64,000 bases of DNA from Methylophaga sp. (GCA_011053005.1 DRHW01000012.1:1-64000); one strand, 5' to 3'. Positions 21,705 to 31,437 are shown, counted from the stretch's first letter. Translations and numbers: made by a program. Notes: generated by a model from the sequence alone, not told the origin.

Positions 21705-22918
21705 AATTGATCCTCATCAACCTGATGTTGACCAAATAAAATATCTTCTCTAAACCGCGAAATATCTTTCTTATCGCCCAGTAAAGAAAAATACCAATTA
21801 CCGTCAGTGGTGTCGCCATAAAGTAAAATGCCGGTAATTTTATTGTTGTTCAGCACCAGCTTTTTATAAATATGACGAGATGGATCTTGATAAATTAAGG
21901 TTTCAGACAAAGCATCACCATTAAAATCGCCTGCTGAAAATAAATTAATACCCGTGACTTTTAGTTTGGTTGCCGTCGCTTGTGTTTCATAACTAGCAAT
22001 GCCCATATCCATTAAATGATTCGCACAGACTTTTGCTTGTTCAAATAACGGTGCCACTAATCCAAATGTTTGTTTGCGATGTTGAACACATTCACCGACA
22101 GCATAAATATTGGGTGTGTAGGTTTGTAAGGTGTCATCAACTAAAACACCGCGTTCACATTGCAGACCCGATTGTTGAGCAAGTTCAATATTCGGCCGAA
22201 CACCAATTGCCATTACGACAAGATCAGCAGCGACTTCTGAGCCATCTTTAAAACGTATTTTTTCAACACGCTGGTTGCCTAATAACGCTTCAGTTTCGGT
22301 GTTCATCAGAAACGTCATGCCTTTGGCTTCTAATTCTGCTTGCATCAAATCTGAGGCTGATTGATCAAGTTGCTGATTCATTAAGATATTGCCGCGATGA
22401 ACAACTGAGACATCCATTCCTTGAATCATCAAGCCATTGGCGGCTTCTAAACCCAATAATCCGCCACCAATGACAATCGCTTTTTTATGTTTTTTGGCGG
22501 TATCGATCATCACATTAACGTCATTAATATCACGAAAGCTAATCACACCTTCTAGATCAACACCGGGCACGTTCAGCATGACCGGCAACGATCCTGTCGC
22601 CAGAATCAACCGATTATAATCTGCTGTCGTGCCATCATCAGTGACGACTTGACGTTTTAATCGATCGATTTTGGTGACGGTTTTGCCAATGTGCAACGTA
22701 ATATTATTGTCTTGATACCACTGCACATTGTTAATCACAATTTCATCGAGATTTTTATCGCCCGCCAGCACGGGCGATAACATAATTCGATTATAGTTGC
22801 CGTGCGGTTCAGCGCCAAAAACGGTGATATCGTATTTATCGGGAGCGAGTTTTAACAGTTCATCAACCGTTCGCATCCCTGCCATACCGTTGCCAATAAG
22901 GACTAATTTCTCTTTCAT
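21701..22918 (-). CDS. NAD(P)/FAD-dependent oxidoreductase, electron-transfer partner of nitrate reductase
   Basis: 405 residues. The N-terminal FAD-binding motif is LVLIGNGMAGMRTVDELL and the internal NAD(P)H motif is AIVIGGGLLGLEAANGLM; the ATG motif LILATGS and the GE region NIYAVGECVQHRKQTFGLV are those of the NirB N-terminal half and of NasB-type subunits. It lacks iron-sulfur and siroheme domains. Inference: it passes electrons from NAD(P)H to the BFD domain of NasA. It lies 15 bases after the PhzF-family gene and its stop overlaps the nasA start. Symbols vary (nasB/nasC), so I leave the name open. Confidence 0.9.
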   Translation of the reverse strand: MKEKLVLIGNGMAGMRTVDELLKLAPDKYDITVFGAEPHGNYNRIMLSPVLAGDKNLDEIVINNVQWYQDNNITLHIGKTVTKIDRLKRQVVTDDGTTADYNRLILATGSLPVMLNVPGVDLEGVISFRDINDVNVMIDTAKKHKKAIVIGGGLLGLEAANGLMIQGMDVSVVHRGNILMNQQLDQSASDLMQAELEAKGMTFLMNTETEALLGNQRVEKIRFKDGSEVAADLVVMAIGVRPNIELAQQSGLQCERGVLVDDTLQTYTPNIYAVGECVQHRKQTFGLVAPLFEQAKVCANHLMDMGIASYETQATATKLKVTGINLFSAGDFNGDALSETLIYQDPSRHIYKKLVLNNNKITGILLYGDTTDGNWYFSLLGDKKDISRFREDILFGQHQVDEDQL

Positions 22919-22933
22919 TATGCTAGAAAATAG

Positions 22934-23860
22934 TTAGTCGATGTGATCGGGAATATGCATTTTTCCTTCAGCAACCAACACTGCTTCGCCACCGATTCTT
23001 AATGTCATTTCAGCTTTAGCTTTGTGATCCATTTCAATATTCAACACACTGCGTCTATTTTTATCATCACCTCGGTCAACAGCAAATGTGTGCGTACCTT
23101 GTTGGGTAAAGTCATGCGAACACAAATACGAGGCAAAGGCTGGGATCGCACTACCAACAGGTGGATCTTCATGTATACCGATATTAGGACCTAATAATCG
23201 GGCGTTGAAATTAGAATCCATATACGGTGTTTTAGGCGAGAATAATAAAACTTCCAAAGCGGCCGTTTGTGGTGCAGCTGATTTACTCCACGCTGCAAAG
23301 TTGAATCGTGCTTTTCGCACGGTTTCATAATTCCACACCGGTACGATTAAATATGGGAAACCACATGAAACTAAACGTGTTGAGTATTTTTTATTATCAA
23401 TATCTTCTGGTTTAATCGATAAAAATTCAGCAAGTTCAACATCAGAAGGTGCATAACGATCGATAATCGATGACACTTTTCGGGTGAACTGAACAAAGGT
23501 TGGTTGACCATTTTTTGATGAAATGTTGACTTCGATCGCACCTGTATTTTGAATAAATGTCAGCGGTGTTACGTCATCAAGCAAATCAACATCACCATTT
23601 ATAGCTAATGCAAATGCCGTGGCAATAATAGGATGACCGGCAAAATCAATTTCAGCTAACGGTGAGAACATTCTCATTCTGCGTGTTGTTTTGCTTTTGT
23701 CTGGGTTTGAAACAAAGACGGTTTCAGACAAATTCATTTCACTCGCAATCGACGCCATTTGTTTATCAGTTAAACGATCGGCATGAGGAAAAACCGTAAT
23801 TTGTGCGCCAGCAAAGACATCTTTGGTAAAGGCATCGACGACGTAATAATCAAGAATCAT
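22934..23860 (-). CDS. PhzF-family isomerase/epimerase-like protein
   Basis: 308 residues with the two-lobed PhzF/diaminopimelate-epimerase-like fold. Start MILDYYVVDAFTKDVFAGAQ has the family F-x-G-A/N-x motif. SEMNLSETVFVSN carries the catalytic glutamate in N-L-S-E-T, EIDFAGHPIIATAFAL is the conserved AGHP segment, and HEDPPVGSAIPAFASYL the second-lobe DP-x-G/TGSA-type segment. Substrates in this family are diverse. Its start overlaps the nirD stop by 4 bases and it precedes the FAD oxidoreductase, so it is co-transcribed with nitrate assimilation genes; this place is unusual and its role there is unknown. Confidence 0.9.
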   Translation of the reverse strand: MILDYYVVDAFTKDVFAGAQITVFPHADRLTDKQMASIASEMNLSETVFVSNPDKSKTTRRMRMFSPLAEIDFAGHPIIATAFALAINGDVDLLDDVTPLTFIQNTGAIEVNISSKNGQPTFVQFTRKVSSIIDRYAPSDVELAEFLSIKPEDIDNKKYSTRLVSCGFPYLIVPVWNYETVRKARFNFAAWSKSAAPQTAALEVLLFSPKTPYMDSNFNARLLGPNIGIHEDPPVGSAIPAFASYLCSHDFTQQGTHTFAVDRGDDKNRRSVLNIEMDHKAKAEMTLRIGGEAVLVAEGKMHIPDHID

Positions 23861-24195
23861 TGAGCTGCTCCATTAAGGTTTACTTCTACTCTATCGCCTG
23901 CAATGCGAACGCCATAACTGGCAACATTTACACTTTCATCTTCAAAACAAATGCCCGTTTTAAGACTGAAATGTTGTTTATATAACGGTGAAGAGACCAT
24001 TGGTTCACCTTTTATATCGCCGATCATGCCTCGCGAGAGTACATGTACTTTACCAAAAGGATCATAGTTATTAATGGCATAAACAGATTTATCTTCCATA
24101 TAAAATATGGCGACTTGTTCCGCATCAACCAACGCACATACGCCTGAATTTTGTTGCAAGTCATCGACACTGCATACGTCTACCCACTTGCTCAT
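23857..24195 (-). CDS. nirD: Nitrite reductase (NADH) small subunit
   Basis: 112 residues, a Rieske-like NirD fold: WVDVCSVDDLQQNSGVCALV, VAIFYMEDKSVYAINNYDPF, and PMVSSPLYKQHFSLKTGICF. As in other NirD proteins the Rieske cysteine/histidine ligands are not all present, so it is probably a structural subunit. It partners NirB in the six-electron reduction of nitrite to ammonium. It begins at the base where nirB ends and overlaps the next gene by 4 bases. Confidence 0.95.
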   Translation of the reverse strand: MSKWVDVCSVDDLQQNSGVCALVDAEQVAIFYMEDKSVYAINNYDPFGKVHVLSRGMIGDIKGEPMVSSPLYKQHFSLKTGICFEDESVNVASYGVRIAGDRVEVNLNGAAQ

Positions 24196-26729
24196 TACGC
24201 CATCTCCGCTTTTGCTAATTCACGTTCTTCTATGTTGGCAGGACGCACTTGTCCACGTTCTTCGACAAAAATAATGTTTTCGTCATGTTTGTCACTGTTC
24301 ACAAAGTGGCGGAAACGTTTCACTTTGCTTTCATCAGCAATCGTTGTTTTCCATTCACATTGATACGTGTCCACTACACGTTGCATTTGATCTTCAAGCT
24401 TGTCACAAATATTTAATTTGTCGTCAATGATCACTGATTGCAAGTAATCTAAACCGCCTTCCATGTTTTCCATCCAAACTGATGTACGCTGCATTCTGTC
24501 AGCGGTTTGAACATAGAACGTTAGAACACGATCGATGTATTTGATTAAAGTTTCTTTATCTAAGTTGGTTGCAAATAAATCACCGTGACGTGGTTTCATA
24601 CCGCCATTACCACACACATATAAGTTCCAACCGCCTTCAACAGCGATGATACCGATATCTTTACTTTGTGCTTCGGCACATTCACGAGTACAACCAGACA
24701 CAGCAAACTTAATTTTATGTGGTGAACGTAAACCTTTGTAACGGTTTTCAAGTTCAACGGCTAAGCCTACGCTGTCATCAACACCATAACGGCACCAAGT
24801 ACTACCGACACAGGATTTAACAGTACGTAATGATTTGCCGTAAGCATGGCCACTTTCAAAACCGGCATCGATCAATTCTTGCCAAATCAAAGGTAACTGA
24901 TCAACACGCGCGCCAAACATATCAACCCGCTGTCCACCGGTAACTTTGGTATAAAGGCCATATTTTTTAGCGATTTGACCAATCGCAATTAGCCCTTCTG
25001 GTGTGACTTCACCACCTGTCATACGAGGTACAACAGAATATGTTCCATCTTTTTGCATATTGGCTAAGAAGGTATCGTTGGTATCTTGCAAGCCGACATG
25101 TTCTTCTTTAAGCACGAACTCATTCCAGTACGAAGCCAAGATGTTACCGACAGTTTGTTTGCATATTTCACAACCGCTACCTGAACCGTGTTTTTTTAAT
25201 AATTCATTAAATGTTTTAATTTCTTCTACCATGATCAGGTTGTATAAATCCTGACGGGTGTAAGCAAAATGTTCACAAATATCCGTGTTGACTTCAAAAC
25301 CCGCTTTTTCTAATTCGCAGTCTAATACTGATTTTAATAAGGCAACACAACCGCCACAGCCTGTTCCGGCTTGAGTTTCTTTCTTTAATCCGCCTAATGT
25401 GGTGCAACCGCCTTCAATTGCAGAACAAATATCGCCTTTTTTCACATCAAAACATGAACAAACTTGTGCTGAAGCAGGCAATGCATCTGGACCTAAACCC
25501 ACAGAAGCATCAGAACGAGCGGGCAAAATTAATGAATCTGGATTACTCGGTAAATCAATGGCATTGAGATAATATTGTGACAAGATCGGATAACCCGACG
25601 CATCACCCACTAATACCGCACCCAGCAATAATTTATTGTTTTTACTCACCACTAAGCGTTTGTAGATTCCTTCCACACCATTTTGGTAGGTATAAACCAA
25701 TGAGCCAGGTTCTGAAGCATGCGGATCGCCGATACTTGCTACATCAACGCCGTTTAATTTCAACTTAGTACTCATATCAGCGCCAGTAAAAAACGCATCG
25801 CCACCAGCAAGTTGATTAACAACAGTACGTGCCATTGCATAACCCGGTGCAACCAGACCAAAGGTTTGATCATTCCATGAAGCACATTCGCCAATGGCGT
25901 AGATATCTTGATCAGATGTCAGGCAATTATCATCAATAATGACGCCGCCACGGTTGGCTATTTTTAAACCTGATTGAGCAGCTAGATCATCACGAGGACG
26001 AATACCTGCTGAATATAAAATCAAATCTGTTTCTAATTCAGTTCCATCAGAAAACATCATTTTGTGTTTACATTCGTCGCCATCAACAATCTTTATTGTA
26101 TTTTTATCGACAAGAACAGAAACGCCTAATTCTTCGATTTTTTGTTTTAATAAACCCGCACCACCATCGTCTAATTGTGCCGACATAAGGCGTGGGCCAA
26201 ACTGTACAACGTGAGTGATTAAATCTAAATCTTGTAATGCTTTTGCCGCTTCAAGCCCCAATAAACCACCGCCCACTACCGCGCCGACTTTTGATATTTT
26301 AGCTGCTTCTTTCATATCATCGAGATCATCAATCGTACGATAGGCAATGCAGTTTTCTCGATCATTACCTGGGATCGGTGGGATAAAGGCATTAGAACCC
26401 GTTGCTAACACTAATTTATCGTAAGCAATGACCTTACCTTTTTCAGACGTAACCGTTTTATTTTCACGGTCAATCATCGTAGCTTTATCGCTTAAATGAA
26501 TCGTAATATTATTGTTTTCAAAAAAGCCTTCTTCTACTAACGATAATTCAGCAGCAGATTTACCTGCAAAATATTCACTTAGATGCACGCGATCATAAGC
26601 AGGAATTGCTTCTTCACAGAAAGTAACAACATCATAATTATCTTCAATATCACTGGCCATCAAACTGACTAAAAAGTTTTGACCGACCATTCCGTTGCCA
26701 ATAACCACTAATGTTTGTTTGTTACTCAT
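24195..26729 (-). CDS. nirB: Nitrite reductase (NADH) large subunit
   Basis: 844 residues, full length. Order of domains: FAD-binding LVVIGNGMVGQNFLVSLM; NAD(P)H-binding GAVVGGGLLGLEAAKALQ; BFD-type [2Fe-2S] domain near residues 420-475 (CSCFDVKKGD, GCGGC); second cysteine cluster GSGCEICKQTVG; sulfite/nitrite reductase domains with siroheme and [4Fe-4S] ligands in SCVGSTWCRYG and SGCTRECAEAQ. It uses NADH to reduce nitrite to ammonium in the cytoplasm. First gene of the operon nirB-nirD-phzF-FAD-nasA. The promoter region to 26992 holds a sigma-54 element and NtrC-like sites. Confidence 0.97.
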   Translation of the reverse strand: MSNKQTLVVIGNGMVGQNFLVSLMASDIEDNYDVVTFCEEAIPAYDRVHLSEYFAGKSAAELSLVEEGFFENNNITIHLSDKATMIDRENKTVTSEKGKVIAYDKLVLATGSNAFIPPIPGNDRENCIAYRTIDDLDDMKEAAKISKVGAVVGGGLLGLEAAKALQDLDLITHVVQFGPRLMSAQLDDGGAGLLKQKIEELGVSVLVDKNTIKIVDGDECKHKMMFSDGTELETDLILYSAGIRPRDDLAAQSGLKIANRGGVIIDDNCLTSDQDIYAIGECASWNDQTFGLVAPGYAMARTVVNQLAGGDAFFTGADMSTKLKLNGVDVASIGDPHASEPGSLVYTYQNGVEGIYKRLVVSKNNKLLLGAVLVGDASGYPILSQYYLNAIDLPSNPDSLILPARSDASVGLGPDALPASAQVCSCFDVKKGDICSAIEGGCTTLGGLKKETQAGTGCGGCVALLKSVLDCELEKAGFEVNTDICEHFAYTRQDLYNLIMVEEIKTFNELLKKHGSGSGCEICKQTVGNILASYWNEFVLKEEHVGLQDTNDTFLANMQKDGTYSVVPRMTGGEVTPEGLIAIGQIAKKYGLYTKVTGGQRVDMFGARVDQLPLIWQELIDAGFESGHAYGKSLRTVKSCVGSTWCRYGVDDSVGLAVELENRYKGLRSPHKIKFAVSGCTRECAEAQSKDIGIIAVEGGWNLYVCGNGGMKPRHGDLFATNLDKETLIKYIDRVLTFYVQTADRMQRTSVWMENMEGGLDYLQSVIIDDKLNICDKLEDQMQRVVDTYQCEWKTTIADESKVKRFRHFVNSDKHDENIIFVEERGQVRPANIEERELAKAEMA

Positions 26730-26768
26730 GCAAGCCTCAAATTTGTAATTAACTTATTCGGACTTACT

Positions 26769-26784
26769 AGCACACATCGTGCCC
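26769..26784 (-). promoter_or_regulatory. Sigma-54 promoter of the nirB-nasA operon
   Basis: Minus strand GGGCACGATGTGTGCT fits YTGGCACG-N4-TTGCW with GG and GC ten bases apart. Transcription would start near 26757, giving a 5' leader of about 28 bases before nirB. Confidence 0.75.
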
Positions 26785-26857
26785 AACCTCATATCACATT
26801 GATTATTATCATTATTTTGTCAAAATACTGTTAAATTATAAGGTTTTAAAATTCAAC

Positions 26858-26945
26858 TTCGCACTGTAATAGTGCATAAATATCAGCTTTGGTGCATAGC
26901 TTATAAAATCATTAACGGTGTATTTGATTTTGCACCAAATGGTTT
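26858..26945 (-). promoter_or_regulatory. NtrC-type upstream activator sites
   Basis: TGCACTATTACAGTGCG (26861-26877) is a dyad matching GCAC-N5-7-GTGC NtrC sites, centred about 110 bases before the predicted start. Half-sites TTTGGTGCATAG (from 26888) and TTTGCACCAAAT (near 26930) lie further up. This spacing is normal for sigma-54 enhancers and indicates induction under nitrogen limitation. Confidence 0.6.
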
Positions 26946-26992
26946 ACTTTTTATCTACAAGATCATGTGTAAAACAACAATGATATTTCACT

Positions 26993-28726
26993 TTATGGTT
27001 CTAGAAGATTATCGACCAGCAACTGCACAGATCGTTGTTGTCTAAAATCATTCACCGCTAAACGATAGCGAATAAGTGCTTTTCCACCTTTATGTAACCA
27101 AGTCGGTTGAAACTGACGAAAAGCCATCGCAGTCACTAATTGACCGTTACCCGTATCGATAGTGAGTCTTAGATGATCTTGTTGTTGGCCCACCGATCTA
27201 ATCTCTGTAACAGTAAAATAACCATGAAATTGTGGTTCAGCAAAGTTCTGCCCCCACGGTGCGATAGTTGGCAATAGTTCAGCAAGTTGTAATGAAATTT
27301 CATCAGCAGCAAGTTCACCATCTGATAATAACTCTGCCTGCAATACCGAAGGATCAACCGTTTGTTGTAATGCAGATAAAAACAATTGTTCAAATTGTGG
27401 CAAGTCTTTCATCGCCAGTGTTAAACCAGCCGCCATCGCATGACCACCAAAACGGGTTAACATGCCTTCTGGCGCTTGATTTGCAACTAATGCCAATACA
27501 TCTCGAATATGCACGCCGGGAATAGAACGTGCCGAACCTTTCACTTCGCCTTCGTTACCCGGTGCAAAAGCAATAACGGGGCGATGTTGACGTTCTTTGA
27601 TGCGTGAGGCCAATAAACCAATCACGCCTTGATGCCATTGTTCATCATATAAACAGTAACCTAATGGCGGCTCACTTTTATCAAACGACATATTTTCTAA
27701 CATGGTTAACGCATCGGTTTGCATATCTTGTTCAACAACACGTCGTTGTATATTAATATCATCCAGCACATGTGCCGCTTTTAATGCTTGCGTTGGATCA
27801 TTCATCAACAAGGTTTCAATCCCCATGCCCATGTCTTCTAATCGCCCTGCTGCATTTAAACGCGGGGCAATTGAAAATCCCATATCTTGTGATGCAATGC
27901 TTCGATGGTCGCGACCTGAAACTTCAATCAATGCATTAATACCCGCACAGGCTCTACCTGCTTTTATTCTGGCTAAACCTAATGTCACTAACGTTCGGTT
28001 GAGTTTATCTAACGGCACCACATCGGCTACGGTGCCAAGTGCGACTAAATCTAACAAACTGTTTAATTTAGGCTCTTCGATCTGTTGTTGCTCGAACCAA
28101 TTTTGGCTGCGTAAATATTGTCGTAAACCTAATAATAAATAAAAACATACGCCGACTCCCGCCATGCTTTTGCTTGGAAATTCATCGCCATGCTGATTCG
28201 GATTAATTATCGCATCAGCATTTGGCAGTGTTTCACCCGGTAAATGATGATCGGTGATTAATACTTTAATGCCACGTTTATGTGCGGCTTCAACACCTGC
28301 AATACTGGCAATGCCGTTATCCACCGTCAGTAATAAATCTGGCTGATTGTGTTCAACAACTTCTGCTAATAACTCCGGCGTCAAACCATAACCATGAACA
28401 AATCGATTGGGCACAATATAATCGAGATGTTGAGCACCCATGGCTTGTAAGCCACGAATAGCAACGGCACAACTGGTCGCACCATCAGTATCAAAATCAG
28501 CCACAATCATAATGCGTTGTTGTGTCATCACTGCGTTTGCCAACAATGTCACAGCTTTATCCATGCCTAACATTAACGACGGTTTTGGCAGTTCACTTAA
28601 TGAATAACTTAAATCTGCTTCAGCGTGAATGCCTCGCGCCACCATTACACGGCGTACGCTATCTGGCCATATTTTAGGTAAGGCTTCCCAGCCACTAGCA
28701 TCACGTTGTTTTATTTTTTCAGTCAT
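26993..28726 (-). CDS. recJ: Single-stranded-DNA-specific 5'-3' exonuclease RecJ
   Basis: 577 residues from the ATG at 28726, which overlaps the last base of the upstream stop TAATG; the longer frame by six codons is less likely. DHH-superfamily motifs are visible: IMIVADFDTDGATSCAV (motif I), LLTVDNGIASIAGV (motif II), VLITDHHLPGETLPNADAII (motif III, the DHH), and the DHHA1 GGHAMAAGLTL. It degrades 5'-ended single strands in recombination and mismatch repair, using Mg/Mn. Downstream lies the promoter region of the nir operon, reading the same way. Confidence 0.95.
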   Translation of the reverse strand: MTEKIKQRDASGWEALPKIWPDSVRRVMVARGIHAEADLSYSLSELPKPSLMLGMDKAVTLLANAVMTQQRIMIVADFDTDGATSCAVAIRGLQAMGAQHLDYIVPNRFVHGYGLTPELLAEVVEHNQPDLLLTVDNGIASIAGVEAAHKRGIKVLITDHHLPGETLPNADAIINPNQHGDEFPSKSMAGVGVCFYLLLGLRQYLRSQNWFEQQQIEEPKLNSLLDLVALGTVADVVPLDKLNRTLVTLGLARIKAGRACAGINALIEVSGRDHRSIASQDMGFSIAPRLNAAGRLEDMGMGIETLLMNDPTQALKAAHVLDDINIQRRVVEQDMQTDALTMLENMSFDKSEPPLGYCLYDEQWHQGVIGLLASRIKERQHRPVIAFAPGNEGEVKGSARSIPGVHIRDVLALVANQAPEGMLTRFGGHAMAAGLTLAMKDLPQFEQLFLSALQQTVDPSVLQAELLSDGELAADEISLQLAELLPTIAPWGQNFAEPQFHGYFTVTEIRSVGQQQDHLRLTIDTGNGQLVTAMAFRQFQPTWLHKGGKALIRYRLAVNDFRQQRSVQLLVDNLLEP

Positions 28727-29673
28727 TATTTCCAGAATTTCCAAACGTCGAGAGATGTTAAATCATACTGACCGTAGTCAGGAATTTGCAAAGTCAGTTT
28801 CGATATATTAGCTTTTTTGACCTGCTGCCAAAGTGTTTGCAAACAATGCTCATCAAACTGCTGTAATTGCTGCTGCCAATCGGCTTCAAGATCAAGTTCA
28901 TCCAATACCCACAAATGTTGACCTGAATTTAATATGTTGATTGAATCGTTTATCCAATCGACTTTCCCATTCAAAGTAATAGTCGCATGTTGTGCTAATT
29001 GTTCAAGCAATCGATTATTACCCTGTACAGATGTCCAGCTATTTTGTTTAGCACTAAATTCGCCCACGCCCCAAAACCACACACTATTAACCGGTAATTT
29101 ACCTTTGGCAATACGTTGTTGATTAACATCCGCATCAAAAAGCTGCATTTGGATTTCATTCCATAAGCGGATCCATGCTCGCCGGTCATCGCCTTGTGGC
29201 AAATAAGCATCCACGCCTTTGCCATTCACTTCAGGCAAAGCACTAAAGTTTAATTTTGGCATCTCAGCTAAGGTTAATAACCAACTGTCAGGATCTAAAG
29301 CATTTAGTTGGCCGTTAAATTCTGCTAATAATGGTTGAATCTCGGCAATCAAGGCCTTGCTTTCTTGTTGTGTGATATCTAAATCATCGGCAAACAATAA
29401 CAAGCGATCACGATCGGGATGCAAATAGCACGGATCGGCTTTTATTGAAGTCTGTGACTGATTCAATAAGCTGACGAGCGGCAAATCTGAATCAATGATA
29501 GGTGTTTGGCTAAAGTGATTAAATAATAATCGGGCTAAGCCTGTCGGGTCGGCTGTAAAGCGCGATTTTTTAATGATTTTAGTTAAGGTCGGCGGAAGGC
29601 TACTAGCATTAATCTGTTGGCTGATTATTCTGGCTAAACCTGGCCAGACAAGCGTTAATGCCGTTTTAGACAC
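28726..29673 (-). CDS. Phosphoglycerate-mutase-like regulatory protein family (function unknown)
   Basis: 315 residues. The segment AYLPQGDDRRAWIRLWNEIQ followed by MQLFDADVNQQR, then PVNSVWFWGVGEF and a C-terminal LQIPDYGQYDLTSLDVWKFW, is the pattern of a gammaproteobacterial family usually annotated as phosphoglycerate-mutase or cofactor-independent-mutase-like, found beside recJ. I see no clear metal-binding serine motif, so catalytic activity is uncertain. It is 3 bases after hda and overlaps recJ by one base, clearly in the same transcription unit. Confidence 0.65.
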   Translation of the reverse strand: MSKTALTLVWPGLARIISQQINASSLPPTLTKIIKKSRFTADPTGLARLLFNHFSQTPIIDSDLPLVSLLNQSQTSIKADPCYLHPDRDRLLLFADDLDITQQESKALIAEIQPLLAEFNGQLNALDPDSWLLTLAEMPKLNFSALPEVNGKGVDAYLPQGDDRRAWIRLWNEIQMQLFDADVNQQRIAKGKLPVNSVWFWGVGEFSAKQNSWTSVQGNNRLLEQLAQHATITLNGKVDWINDSINILNSGQHLWVLDELDLEADWQQQLQQFDEHCLQTLWQQVKKANISKLTLQIPDYGQYDLTSLDVWKFWK

Positions 29674-29676
29674 GTC

Positions 29677-30381
29677 TTATTTAAGCGCTTGGCGAACAAA
29701 AGGTATGGTTAAGCGACGTTTTGCCGCCATCGACGCTTTATCAAGATCACGTAATAAATCCATCAACACATGAATATCTCGACTGTGATGACGTAATAAA
29801 TATTGTGCAACTTCATTCGGTAAATCTAGGCCGCGGGCTTGCGCCTGAACAATTAAAGCTTGTTGTTTGGCATCATCATCTAAAATTTCTAATTGATAGA
29901 CTAATCCCGTTGCTAAGCGAGAGCGTAAATCAGCAAGCTTAATGTTTATCGTCGCAGGATTATGACTAGAAGCGATAAGCAACTTGCAGCCTGTTAATTG
30001 CAATCGGTTAAAACAATGAAAAATAGCCTCTTCCCACTCTTTTATTCCGGCAATGGCTTCTAATTCATCTAAACACAATAAATCAAGTTGTTCTAAAGAT
30101 TCTAATACTTCTGGCGAACTGGTGACCACAAGCTCTGCTAAAGGCAAATAAACGATACGTTTAGCTGATTGTTGGCTTTGCATTTGATCGATAATCGCCA
30201 TTAATAAATGCGATTTCCCCGATGCTTTATCGCCCCATAAATACAGAAAATCGATTGTTGCCAGTTCACAAAATTCAAGTAAAGCGAGCTTTACTTCTGG
30301 TTGGCTAAAATAAAAATTATCGAGTCGATAGACTTCTTGTGGGTTCAAACGCAAAGGTAATTGCGTGGCTAATTTTTGCAT
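29677..30381 (-). CDS. hda: DnaA regulatory inactivator Hda
   Basis: 234 residues, an AAA+ protein like DnaA domain III. Start QLPLRLNPQEVYRLDNFYFS resembles the Hda clamp-binding N terminus (a QL-LxL motif). Walker A is FLYLWGDKASGKSHLLMAI, Walker B LLCLDELEAIAG, sensor 1 LLIASSHNPAT, and the arginine finger region DLRSRLATG. With the sliding clamp it stimulates ATP hydrolysis by DnaA after replication starts. It directly follows the AI-2E permease gene with no gap. Confidence 0.93.
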   Translation of the reverse strand: MQKLATQLPLRLNPQEVYRLDNFYFSQPEVKLALLEFCELATIDFLYLWGDKASGKSHLLMAIIDQMQSQQSAKRIVYLPLAELVVTSSPEVLESLEQLDLLCLDELEAIAGIKEWEEAIFHCFNRLQLTGCKLLIASSHNPATINIKLADLRSRLATGLVYQLEILDDDAKQQALIVQAQARGLDLPNEVAQYLLRHHSRDIHVLMDLLRDLDKASMAAKRRLTIPFVRQALK

Positions 30382-31437
30382 TTATAAAGTCTTATGATAA
30401 AGCTGACTATCGAGATAGCGACGTAATCCGTAACGTAAAAGTACCATGAAAACCGTCGCGGCTGGCAACGCTAATAAGATACCAGCAAAACCAAATAATT
30501 GGCCGCCCGCTAATACTGCAAATATAACGGCAACAGGATGAAGACCGATTCGCTCACCGACAAAGCGTGGCGTTAACACGGTACCTTCAATCATTTGAGC
30601 AGAACTAAAGACCACCACGACCATGAGAACAGGGAACCATTCGTGAAATTGTAAAAATGCGGCCGTACCAGCCAAACCAATACCGACAATCAAGCCTAAA
30701 TAAGGTACAAAACTCACTAAGCCAGCGATAATGCCTAATAGCAACGAGAGATCTAAGCCTATCAGCGCTAATCCAATAGTATATAAGGTTGAAAGTGCCA
30801 CCATCACCATTAACTGACCACGAATGAAAGCGGCCAACATATCATCACATTCCAAGGTTAACTCAATCACTTTTGATGCATGACGACGTGGCAGTAACTT
30901 TCTAAAACGTGCGACCATTAAATCCCAATCGCGTAATAGATAAAAAGTAATGACAGGTACTAAAAATAAATTTGTTAGCATTTGTAAGACTGCAGCACCA
31001 GAGCCTTTAATATAGCTCATAATGCCGCCAGCCACTTGTCCGAACTCAGCGCCGTATTTGGAGACGGTTTCTTTAAGCGTATTAATATCTAACGCGCCAA
31101 CAGGTAAACCAATTGAATTTAACCATGGCACAACTGTTGATTGCAGCACCGATAGGTAATCTGGCACGCTTTTAACTAATGAACTGATTTGATTGGATAA
31201 TAGTGGAAGTACAACCAGCAACAATAATAAGACCATAAACAATAAAACGGCAAATACGATACATACCGATACTGTCCGCGAGAGTTTTTTAGTTTCCAAC
31301 TTATCAACAATTGGATCAGCTAAATAAGCTAATAAAGCTGAAACTAAAAACGGCATCAATACAGGGCTAAGTGCATAAAGCAACCAGCCAGCAATGACGA
31401 GAACAATCACTGCTAAAAATTTATTACTGTCTGTCAT
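30382..31437 (-). CDS. AI-2E-transporter-family (PerM-like) membrane protein
   Basis: 351 residues from the ATG at 31437, preceded by AAGGAT and forming an ATGA overlap with the upstream stop; the longer frame with MGTSCMEDQQ is a read-back into that gene. Helices include FLAVIVLVIAGWLLYALSPV, MPFLVSALLAYLADPIVDKL, a periplasmic region, and the conserved C-terminal GIIAGLVSFVPYLGLIVGIG and TVLTPRFVGERIGLHPVAVI. The family has about eight helices; members are proposed exporters of AI-2 or ion antiporters, and PerM's substrate is unknown. Confidence 0.9.
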   Translation of the reverse strand: MTDSNKFLAVIVLVIAGWLLYALSPVLMPFLVSALLAYLADPIVDKLETKKLSRTVSVCIVFAVLLFMVLLLLLVVLPLLSNQISSLVKSVPDYLSVLQSTVVPWLNSIGLPVGALDINTLKETVSKYGAEFGQVAGGIMSYIKGSGAAVLQMLTNLFLVPVITFYLLRDWDLMVARFRKLLPRRHASKVIELTLECDDMLAAFIRGQLMVMVALSTLYTIGLALIGLDLSLLLGIIAGLVSFVPYLGLIVGIGLAGTAAFLQFHEWFPVLMVVVVFSSAQMIEGTVLTPRFVGERIGLHPVAVIFAVLAGGQLFGFAGILLALPAATVFMVLLRYGLRRYLDSQLYHKTL

